From the NCBI RefSeq assembly GCF_014203235.1, contig NZ_JACHIN010000001.1, positions 806,001-870,000 of the forward strand: DNA of 64,000 nucleotides, read 5' to 3'. The stretch's first letter is position 1. Each line of letters opens with the position of its first letter. Shown here in pieces: positions 41,961-48,555 of the stretch. Made by a program: the position numbers and the translations under genes. Below the pieces are notes generated by a model. It was not told the origin of the DNA and did not search any database. It saw only the letters and a program-made list of their open reading frames with translations. This stretch comes from Nonomuraea endophytica (lineage in GTDB: Bacteria; Actinomycetota; Actinomycetes; Streptosporangiales; Streptosporangiaceae).

Positions 41961-42649
41961 GGCCGGTCGTAGACCGCGGCCGACCAGGATCCGGGCTGTG
42001 CGCCCAGGTCGGCCGCGAGCGAGAGGGCGACGTCATACCGGATGAGCTCTGCGGCGGCGTACTTGCCGTCGCAGAGCCCCTTCTCCTTCTCGACCAGCAC
42101 GCAGTCCTTGAGCGGCCGGTCCACCACCGGGGCGTTGGCCGGGAACACCCAGACACGCACGCTCTTGGCCTTCCCGGACAGCTCGAACCGGGTCCCGCGG
42201 CCGGCGCACCGCGCCGTGGCGCCCTTCTGGGCGCCGCCCTTGAACGACAGGGCCACCCAGGCACCCGGTTCCTCGCACCGCACCACCAGGTCGGACGACT
42301 TGGGGGTGAGCTTCAGGTCGTAGCCGACGGCCGACTTGTCGGAGGCGAGCGCGGCGGAGCGGTCCTTGCCGTCGAGGGTGAGGGCGGGCTGCCGCTCGGG
42401 CGTCCGCGACGGCGTCGCCGAGGGGGTCGCGGCGGCCACCGGGATCGGATCCGCGTTCGGACTCTGACCGGGGACCACCAGAAACGCGACCAGCGCGGCG
42501 GCCCCCGCCAGCGCCGCGCCCATCCCCCACCGGATCATCAGCATCCGGCGGCCGCGCCGTACGATCTGGGTCACGTCTGTCGCCCTTTCAGGTGCGGGTG
42601 CGGTGCGCTCGTCCAGCAGCGCCCGCAGGTCGTCCTCGGTGAACGTCAT
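41957..42649 (-). CDS. Single-pass membrane protein encoded with the SigE-type sigma factor
   Basis: The 230-residue protein has a cytoplasmic N-terminus (MTFTEDDLRALLDERTAPAP), a single transmembrane helix near residues 45-60 (WGMGAALAGAAALVAFLVV), a Ser/Thr/Pro spacer (ATPSATPSRTPERQ) and an extracellular beta-rich part with four Cys that may pair. The ATG overlaps the sigma-factor stop by 4 bp. This arrangement is usual for a membrane partner or target of SigE-type ECF factors, but no zinc-binding anti-sigma motif (HxxxCxxC) is visible. Role inferred from position. Confidence 0.7.
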   Translation of the reverse strand: MTFTEDDLRALLDERTAPAPERATDVTQIVRRGRRMLMIRWGMGAALAGAAALVAFLVVPGQSPNADPIPVAAATPSATPSRTPERQPALTLDGKDRSAALASDKSAVGYDLKLTPKSSDLVVRCEEPGAWVALSFKGGAQKGATARCAGRGTRFELSGKAKSVRVWVFPANAPVVDRPLKDCVLVEKEKGLCDGKYAAAELIRYDVALSLAADLGAQPGSWSAAVYDRP

Positions 42650-43131
42650 CGCGCCGCCTCCTCGGACCGGATGCCCGGATGTACGCGCAGCTTGGCCAGC
42701 GCCCTGCCGAGCTGCGTCTTCACGGTGCCGAGCGAACAACCCAGCACATGGGCGCACTGCGGGAGCGTCAGCTCCTCGAAGTAGTGCAGGACGATCACCG
42801 CGCGCTGCCGTCCCGACAACTCCCGGATCGCCGCCCACACCGCGGCCTTCTCCTCCGCCTCGGCCGAGAAGTCGCCGCCCGGGGTCTCGGGCAGCCGCTC
42901 GGTCGGCACCTCGCCCCGCCACCTCCGCCGCCACCAGGAGGCGTGGGTATGGGTGAGGATGCGGTAGACGTACGGATCGGGGTCACCGTCGATCCGCCGC
43001 CAGGCCGTCCACGCCTTGGCCAGCGCGGTCTGGACGAGGTCGTCCGCGGTGTCCCAGTCGCCGGTCAGCACATAGGCGGTACGGCGCAGCCGCGCTGACC
43101 GCGTCATCACGTACTCGGCGAAAGTGTCCAT
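42646..43131 (-). CDS. SigE family RNA polymerase sigma factor (ECF)
   Basis: The 161-residue protein from ATG 43131 contains region 2 (EYVMTRSARLRRTAYVLTGD, DDLVQTALAKAWTAW) and region 4 (ELSGRQRAVIVLHYFEELTL PQCAHVLGCSLGTVKTQLGR). This short form, with ASWWRRRWRGE between the two regions, is the SigE-type group common in Streptomyces and relatives. It directs RNA polymerase to a small regulon. The upstream region carries palindromic CCGGAAATTTCCGG (43188-43201). The overlapping downstream gene is a membrane protein, possibly a regulator of this sigma factor. Confidence 0.93.
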   Translation of the reverse strand: MDTFAEYVMTRSARLRRTAYVLTGDWDTADDLVQTALAKAWTAWRRIDGDPDPYVYRILTHTHASWWRRRWRGEVPTERLPETPGGDFSAEAEEKAAVWAAIRELSGRQRAVIVLHYFEELTLPQCAHVLGCSLGTVKTQLGRALAKLRVHPGIRSEEAAR

Positions 43132-43180
43132 CACTGTTACTACGGTCTGGACCGCCCCAACCGGATGACACCCATTTCCA

Positions 43181-43201
43181 GAAATTTCCGGAAATTTCCG
43201 G
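43181..43201. promoter_or_regulatory. Tandem palindromes upstream of the sigma factor gene
   Basis: GAAATTTCCG occurs twice in succession (43181-43190 and 43191-43200), and CCGGAAATTTCCGG (43188-43201) is a perfect 14-bp palindrome about 57 bases upstream of the sigma factor ATG. It may be an autoregulatory or repressor site. No known consensus is claimed. Confidence 0.45.
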
Positions 43202-43298
43202 ACGCATCGACGCTCCCCCGAAGCAACGCTGTCACCACCCAACCCCAACGACCGATAACCTCGCTTCGTCAAAGAGACGGGCGTGGGAGGGTATACGC

Positions 43299-44132
43299 GT
43301 GATCGGCTGGCTCGAAGCTGTTGTCCTGGGCCTGATCCAGGGCCTGACGGAGTTCCTCCCGATCTCCTCCAGCGCACACATCCGCGTCGTCTCCGAACTC
43401 GTCGGCTGGGAGGACCCGGGCGCCGCCTTCACCGCGGTGATCCAGCTCGGCACCGAGACCGCGGTCCTGATCTATTTCCGCAAGGAGCTCTGGCAGATCA
43501 TCTCCACCTGGACCCGCTCCCTGTGGACACCCGCGCTGCGCGGCGAGTTCCACGCCCGGATGGGCTGGTTCATCATCGTCGGCTCGCTCCCCATCGGCGC
43601 GCTCGGCCTGCTGTTCAAGACCGAGATCGAGACCGTCTTCCGCGACCTGCGCATCATCGCCACCACGCTCATCGTCTTCGCGATCATCCTGTGGTTCGCC
43701 GACCGCACCGCGCGCAACAAGCTCACGCTGGAGAAGCACCTCAGCTTCACCCACGCCATCGTGTACGGCTTCGCCCAGTCGCTGGCGCTGATCCCCGGCG
43801 TCTCCCGCTCCGGCGGCACCATCACCGCCGGCCTCCTGCTGGACTACCGGCGCGAGGACGCGGCCAAGTACTCCTTCCTGCTGGCCATCCCGGCGGTGCT
43901 GTCGTCGGGCCTGCTGGAGCTGACCGAGATCGGCGAGGGCCAGGCGCCCGCGTGGGGGCCGACGATCCTGGCCACGATCATCTCGTTCGTGGTCGGTTAC
44001 GCGGCCGTGGCCTGGTTCCTGCGCTACATCAGCACCCACCGCTTCACCGGCTTCGTCATCTACCGGATCGCGCTCGGGGCGTTCATCTTCCTGTGCATCG
44101 CGCTGGGCTGGATCTCGCCCATGCCCACCTAA
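43299..44132 (+). CDS. uppP: Undecaprenyl-diphosphate phosphatase
   Basis: The 277-residue BacA/UppP-type enzyme removes phosphate from undecaprenyl diphosphate to recycle the peptidoglycan carrier lipid. The two active-site regions are present: GLTEFLPISSSAHIRVVSEL near the N-terminus and LIPGVSRSGGTITAGLLL DY in the second half. Eight hydrophobic helices are visible. GTG 43299 has GGGAGG just upstream. It confers bacitracin tolerance in many bacteria when overexpressed (established for the family). The 3' end overlaps the amidase stop by 4 bp. Confidence 0.95.
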   Translation: MIGWLEAVVLGLIQGLTEFLPISSSAHIRVVSELVGWEDPGAAFTAVIQLGTETAVLIYFRKELWQIISTWTRSLWTPALRGEFHARMGWFIIVGSLPIGALGLLFKTEIETVFRDLRIIATTLIVFAIILWFADRTARNKLTLEKHLSFTHAIVYGFAQSLALIPGVSRSGGTITAGLLLDYRREDAAKYSFLLAIPAVLSSGLLELTEIGEGQAPAWGPTILATIISFVVGYAAVAWFLRYISTHRFTGFVIYRIALGAFIFLCIALGWISPMPT

Positions 44133-45580
44133 AGCGAGTGGCCCGGCGGGCGGACCGCCGGATGCGCGGTGGTCAGCTGGGCGGCGAGGCCGAGCAGGTG
44201 GGGTTCGCCGCCGGGCGGCGCGATGAGCTGCACGGCTATCGGCAGGCCCGTCGAGTGGGTAGCGATCGGCACCGACAGCGCCGGCCAGCCGCACATGTTC
44301 CACGGGCCCGTCGCCGGCGCGTACCTGGCGTTGGCCAGCACCGTGCTGAGCAGGCCCCGCCGCGCCCAGCCGTCGGCGCGCGGCGGCACCGCGGCCAGCG
44401 TCGGGGTGATGAGCACGTCGGCGTCGCCGAACCAGCGGTCGGCCCCGTAGTCGCGCCAGCGTTCCCTGCCCTTCGTGCCGTCGAGCGAGAGCCTGGCCAG
44501 CACCCGTCCGGCCCGGCCGAGCGCGCGGCTGCGGCGCTCCAGGCGGCCGCGGTCCAGCCCGTCGGCGGCCTCGCCCGAGCGGGCCAGCCAGGCGGCGATC
44601 GTGGCGGGTCCGAGCCAGGCGGGCAGGCGCTCCTCGTGCTCCACGATCGTGTGCCCGGCCACCCGCAGCGTCTCGGCGGCCGCCTCCACCGCCGCCCGGA
44701 ACTCCCGGTCCATCGACAGGCCGGCGGGCAGCGGCTGCGGCGCGTAGGCCACGCGCAGGTCGAAGGGGCCGTGCGCGTCCGGCCGGATCGGACGGTGCTC
44801 CCAGGTCTCGTCGTCGCCGTCGTCGGCCCAGACCGAGCGGAGCATCGGGCGCGTCGGCTCCGTCCGCGAACCGGTCCGCCACGACTCGGCCAGGCCCTGA
44901 TCGGCCGCCAGCACCGACAACGTCAGCGACAGGTCGGCCACGCTCCACGCCAGCGGTCCGTTCTCGGTCAGCCCCCGCCAGTCGTTGACCGGCGGCGGAA
45001 CCACGCCGGGACCCGGCTTCAGCGCCAGCACTCCGCAGCAGGCCGCGGGGATGCGCAGGGAGCCCATGCCGTCGTTGCCGAGGGCGATCGGGACCATGCC
45101 GGCCGACACCGCGGCGGCCGCGCCGGACGAGGAGCCACCGGCCGTACGGGAGAGGTCCCAGGGGTTTCTCACCGTGCCGAAGGCGCTGTCGCCGAAGCCC
45201 ACCAGGCCCAGCTCGGGCAGGTTGGTCAGGCCCACCACGACCGCGCCCGCCGCGCGCAGGCGGGCGACGGCGGGATGGTCATCGCGCGCGGGGGCGGCGG
45301 ACGTGGCGGCCGAGCCGTGGCGGCACGCCTCGCCCGCCACCTCCAGGTTGTCCTTGACCGCCACGGGCACGCCGGCCAGGGGCAGATCGGCCAGGTCGCG
45401 GCGCTTGCGCACCGCCCGCGCCTCCTCGACCGCGCGCGCCCTGACCAGGCGGAAGGCCCCGAGCCGTGGATCGCGCTCGGCGATCACCTGGAGATGTTCC
45501 TCGACGACGGTCTCCGGCGCGACGTCCCCATGCCGTACGGCTGCCGCGATCTCCACGGCGGACCTTCCTGCCCACAACAT
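44129..45580 (-). CDS. Amidase-signature family hydrolase
   Basis: The 483-residue protein has the amidase Ser-Ser-Lys triad: AVKDNLEVAGEACRHGSAAT (Lys), RTAGGSSSGAAAAVSAG (cis-Ser), and NDGMGSLRIPAACCGV (nucleophile region). In the last motif Met replaces the usual Gly/Thr (GNDGGGSIR type), which is mildly unusual. The enzyme should hydrolyse amide bonds; it may act on aryl/aliphatic amides, but the specificity is not predictable. It follows the small RHH gene by 19 bases on the same strand, so it may be co-transcribed with the SPFH/RHH pair. Confidence 0.93.
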   Translation of the reverse strand: MLWAGRSAVEIAAAVRHGDVAPETVVEEHLQVIAERDPRLGAFRLVRARAVEEARAVRKRRDLADLPLAGVPVAVKDNLEVAGEACRHGSAATSAAPARDDHPAVARLRAAGAVVVGLTNLPELGLVGFGDSAFGTVRNPWDLSRTAGGSSSGAAAAVSAGMVPIALGNDGMGSLRIPAACCGVLALKPGPGVVPPPVNDWRGLTENGPLAWSVADLSLTLSVLAADQGLAESWRTGSRTEPTRPMLRSVWADDGDDETWEHRPIRPDAHGPFDLRVAYAPQPLPAGLSMDREFRAAVEAAAETLRVAGHTIVEHEERLPAWLGPATIAAWLARSGEAADGLDRGRLERRSRALGRAGRVLARLSLDGTKGRERWRDYGADRWFGDADVLITPTLAAVPPRADGWARRGLLSTVLANARYAPATGPWNMCGWPALSVPIATHSTGLPIAVQLIAPPGGEPHLLGLAAQLTTAHPAVRPPGHSL

Positions 45581-45599
45581 GCATAGAGTCTGCAGGTTT

Positions 45600-45761
45600 C
45601 TAGCGTTCGGTGCGAGGCTCCCGACCGGCTTCCTTCAGGGCCAGGCGCAACGCGAACTCGATCTGCCCGTTGACGCTGCGCAGGTCGTCGGCCGCCCATT
45701 TGGCGATGGCGTCGTAGACGGCCGGATCCAGGCGCAGCAGGAGCTTCTTCTTGTCAGGCAT
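45600..45761 (-). CDS. Small ribbon-helix-helix (Arc/MetJ-like) protein
   Basis: This 53-residue protein has the RHH signature: a short strand KKLLLRLDPAVYDAIAKWAA followed by DDLRSVNGQIEFALRLALKE. The LRLDP strand and the RSVNGQIE turn are those of Arc/CopG-type DNA-binding proteins. The ATG lies inside the last codons of the SPFH gene, and the two overlap by 8 bp, so translation should be coupled. RHH proteins bind as dimers to short palindromes; GTGATATCAC (46623-46632) upstream of the SPFH gene is a candidate. I see no toxin partner. Confidence 0.85.
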   Translation of the reverse strand: MPDKKKLLLRLDPAVYDAIAKWAADDLRSVNGQIEFALRLALKEAGREPRTER

Positions 45762-46602
45762 AGAGGCTGCCGGCGTTCACCACCGGCTGGGTCGCGCGGT
45801 CGCCGCACAGCACGACCAGCAGGTTGGAGACCATCTGAGCCTTGCGCTCCTCGTCGAGGTCGACCACGCCCTCGGCGGCGAGCCGGTCCAGCGCGAGCTG
45901 AACCATTCCCACCGCGCCCTCCACGATGCGCGTCCGGGCCGCGACCACCTGGGCGGCCTGCTGGCGGACCAGCATCGCCTGGGCGATCTCGGGCGCGTAG
46001 GCCAGGTGGGTGATGCGCGCCTCCAGCACCTCGATCCCGGCCAGCTCGGTGCGCTCGCGCAGCTCGGTGGTGAGCTCCTCGGCGACGGTGGCGCCGTCGC
46101 GCAGGCTGGTGCGGGACTCCTCGTGCGAGTCGTAGGGATGCGTGGTGGCCAGGTGGCGCACCGCGGCCTCCGACTGGATCGAGACATACTCCTCGTAGTC
46201 GTCGACGGAGAACACGGCCCGCGCGGCGTCGGCGACCTTGTAGACGACGACGGCGGCGATCTCCACCGGGTTGCCGTCAGCGTCGTTCACCTTCAGCCTG
46301 GCCGTCTCGAAGTTACGGACCCGGAGCGTGACCTTGCGCTTCGTGGTGAGCGGGAGCACCCACTGCAGGCCCGGGTCGGTGACCGTGCCGACGTAGCGGC
46401 CCATGAACTGCACGACATTGGCCTCGTTCGGGTTGATCACCGCGAAGCCGGTGAGCACGAGCAGCACGACCAGCCCGAGGACGATCGCGAGCACCAGCCC
46501 GGACACGCCGCCGTTGAGCAGGAGCAGCCCCGCCACCACGGCCAGGGCGAGCGCCCCGAGCAGGGCCAGGAAGCCGTTGAGGCGGAAGGCACGTCGTTCC
46601 AT
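45754..46602 (-). CDS. SPFH/Band 7 (prohibitin-domain) membrane protein
   Basis: This 282-residue protein from ATG 46602 (AAGGAG upstream) has two hydrophobic helices at the N-terminus (LALLGALALAVVAGLLLL, LVLAIVLGLVVLLVLTGF), followed by an SPFH domain: NPNEANVVQFMGRYVGTV, GNPVEIAAVVVYKVADAARA and a coiled-coil C-terminal part. SPFH proteins scaffold membrane microdomains or assist protease complexes. The final codons overlap the RHH gene. A palindrome (GTGATATCAC) lies between it and the divergent threonine-synthase-like gene. Confidence 0.92.
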   Translation of the reverse strand: MERRAFRLNGFLALLGALALAVVAGLLLLNGGVSGLVLAIVLGLVVLLVLTGFAVINPNEANVVQFMGRYVGTVTDPGLQWVLPLTTKRKVTLRVRNFETARLKVNDADGNPVEIAAVVVYKVADAARAVFSVDDYEEYVSIQSEAAVRHLATTHPYDSHEESRTSLRDGATVAEELTTELRERTELAGIEVLEARITHLAYAPEIAQAMLVRQQAAQVVAARTRIVEGAVGMVQLALDRLAAEGVVDLDEERKAQMVSNLLVVLCGDRATQPVVNAGSLYA

Positions 46603-46622
46603 CGCGACTCCTTGGTATCGAA

Positions 46623-46632
46623 GTGATATCAC
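46623..46632. promoter_or_regulatory. GTGATATCAC palindrome between divergent genes
   Basis: A perfect 10-bp palindrome lies between the SPFH start (46602) and the divergent PLP enzyme start (46659). Short symmetric sites of this kind are bound by RHH dimers, and the RHH gene at 45600 is the last gene of the adjacent pair. Confidence 0.4.
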
Positions 46633-46658
46633 AATGATAGCCCACTAGGCTCGAACGC

Positions 46659-47837
46659 GTGACCGCGCCATCGCTTGCCGTCGCCCAGCGCTCACTGGGC
46701 GACCCCTCGATCAGCTATCCCCTCGTCCCCCCGCTCACCCGCGGCTGCCCCAAGACCAGCACCGACGCCCTGGCCTACCCGCTAGAGGTCGACTACGACT
46801 ACGACCGGGTGCCCGCCGGGCTGTTCGAGCAGGCGCCGCTGCCCGACATCGCGCGGTGGGCGCCGCTGCTGCCGCCGCTCCACGCGCCCACCCTGGGCGA
46901 GGGCGGCACCCCGCTGCTGGAGCTCGACGACGGCGTCTACCTCAAGGACGAGTCCCGCAACCCCACCTGGTCGCACAAGGACCGCCTCAACCGCGTCACC
47001 GTCAGCGCCGCCCTCGCCGCGGGCGCCCCCGGCGTGGTCGTCGCCTCCTCCGGCAACCACGGCGCCTCGGCCGCCGCCTACGCCGCCCGCGCCGGGCTCA
47101 AGGCCGTCGTACTCGCCTCCGCCGACTCGCCGCCCGCCGTGCAGTCGTTCGTGCGCGCGTACGGCGCGAAGGTCCTGACCGTGGACGCGGACAGACGCTG
47201 GCCGCTGCTGCGCGACATCGTCGACGAGCTCGGCTACCACCCGGTCAGCAACCAGACCGTCACCCACACCGGCCACCCCTACGGCCCCGAGGGCTACAAG
47301 ACCATCGCCTACGAGCTGTTCGCGCAGCTCGGCCGGGTCCCGGCGGCGGTGTTCACGCCGACCGGCTACGGCGAGCTCCTCTACGGCGTCTGGAAGGGCT
47401 TCACCGAGCTGCGTCGCACGGGCGCGACGACGGACGCGCCACTCATGTTCGCCTGCGAGCCCGCCGCCGGCGCCCCCACCGCGCGGGCGCTGGCCGACGG
47501 CGAACCCGCCACGATCGTCGACGCCGGCCCCTCCGACGCCTACGCCATCCTGTGCACGGTCGGCGGCCACCGCGCCGTGCGCGCGGTCCGCGACAGCGGC
47601 GGCCTGGCGCTGCCGGTCGGCGACGACACGATGCGCGCCGCCCAGCGGGAGCTGGCCGGCCAGGGCATCTGGCAGGAACTCTCGGGCGCCGCCGGCCTGG
47701 CCGCCTACCGTGCGCTGGGCCGTACCTTCGACGGGCCTGTGGTGTGCGTCGGGACGTCCAGCGGCTTCAAGGACCTCGGCGTGGGCACCCGCCCCGCCGA
47801 AGTCCTCACCGCCCCCACCTGGCGCGACGCCCTCTAG
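46659..47837 (+). CDS. Threonine synthase-like PLP enzyme
   Basis: The 392-residue fold-type II PLP enzyme has the active lysine in NPTWSHKDRLNRVTVSAAL, the phosphate/substrate region SSGNHGASAAAYAARAGL and the glycine-rich VGTSSGFKDLGVG near the C-terminus. This is the threonine-synthase/diaminopropionate-ammonia-lyase type, but the N-terminal zinc-ribbon-like element of some threonine synthases is absent. Neighbours are not threonine genes (no hom or thrB), so a different physiological substrate is possible. A terminator with a T-tract overlaps the 3' end. GTG 46659 is the start. Confidence 0.88.
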   Translation: MTAPSLAVAQRSLGDPSISYPLVPPLTRGCPKTSTDALAYPLEVDYDYDRVPAGLFEQAPLPDIARWAPLLPPLHAPTLGEGGTPLLELDDGVYLKDESRNPTWSHKDRLNRVTVSAALAAGAPGVVVASSGNHGASAAAYAARAGLKAVVLASADSPPAVQSFVRAYGAKVLTVDADRRWPLLRDIVDELGYHPVSNQTVTHTGHPYGPEGYKTIAYELFAQLGRVPAAVFTPTGYGELLYGVWKGFTELRRTGATTDAPLMFACEPAAGAPTARALADGEPATIVDAGPSDAYAILCTVGGHRAVRAVRDSGGLALPVGDDTMRAAQRELAGQGIWQELSGAAGLAAYRALGRTFDGPVVCVGTSSGFKDLGVGTRPAEVLTAPTWRDAL

Positions 47838-47851
47838 CGCGCGCCTTTTTT
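47821..47851 (+). terminator. Intrinsic terminator with T-tract
   Basis: GGCGCG (47821-47826) and CGCGCC (47840-47845) form a stem followed directly by TTTTTT (47846-47851). It overlaps the last codons of the threonine-synthase-like gene and is one of the few with a true T-tract in this region. Confidence 0.75.
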
Positions 47852-47868
47852 GGCTGTACGGCGGGGCG

Positions 47869-48555
47869 CTACTGACCTTCGTGGAGCCAGACGCGCAGCG
47901 GCCCGATCGCGGTGAACCCGTGGCGGGCCGCGGCCGAGACGTCGCTCTCGTACCCGACGAGCGCCCGCCCGGGGAACAGCCGGGCGGCCATCGCGAGCAC
48001 GCCCGCCCAGGCGTCGTCCACGTCGCGACCGGCGGCGAACACGTTCGAGACGCCCACCACCCGCTCATCCCCGCTGAGCACCGCGCCGCAGACGATCTCG
48101 CCGTCGGCCCGCCCGGCCAGCACCGTGGCCCCGTCCAGGATCGCGGGCAGGAACAGCTCGTTGTCCTGGCCGCCGCTCCAGGCCCGCTCCCATGCGCGCA
48201 GGGCGGCGGCGTCCTCGACCCGCTCCCAGCTCACCTCGCCCGGCACGGCCTCGGCCCCGGGCGGCTCCCGGTGGATCCAGCTCGCCTCGAACAGCACCTC
48301 GAACCCGCCGTCCAGCTCCAGCGTCGCGAAGCTGTCCTTCACCGAGGCCCACGGGCCGGCGTCGATGCCGTCCAGCACGTCGGCGGCGGTGGCCGCGGGG
48401 TCGAGGGTGACGGCGTCGGGGTAGTAGGGCGGCGTCCTGCGGTCGCTGCTCCACACCGCGGGGCCGAAGCGTCCGGTGATTCCGTGCGCCCGTGACATCA
48501 GGTCGCACCACTCGGCGTTGTTGCGCGCCGCCGCCAGCACCCTCTCGTCGGTCAT
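47869..48555 (-). CDS. GNAT-like N-acetyltransferase
   Basis: The 228-residue product from ATG 48555 has an N-terminal helical region (MTDERVLAAARNNAEWCDLM) and a C-terminal GNAT-like half with the strand and phosphate loop region IVCGAVLSGDERVVGVSNVF, followed by RALVGYESDVSAAARHGFTA IGPLRVWL. The V-shaped strand pair and the GYESD-xAARHGF motif support GNAT membership, although the classical R/Q-x-x-G-x-G/A loop is not obvious. Its ATG overlaps the hrpB stop by 4 bp, which suggests co-transcription with the helicase. Substrate unknown. Confidence 0.75.
   Translation of the reverse strand: MTDERVLAAARNNAEWCDLMSRAHGITGRFGPAVWSSDRRTPPYYPDAVTLDPAATAADVLDGIDAGPWASVKDSFATLELDGGFEVLFEASWIHREPPGAEAVPGEVSWERVEDAAALRAWERAWSGGQDNELFLPAILDGATVLAGRADGEIVCGAVLSGDERVVGVSNVFAAGRDVDDAWAGVLAMAARLFPGRALVGYESDVSAAARHGFTAIGPLRVWLHEGQ

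Noticed and set aside
43283..45586. 767-residue plus-strand frame across uppP and the amidase gene
   Set aside because: It overlaps two well-supported genes in other frames, and its Arg/Pro/His-rich text has no domain.
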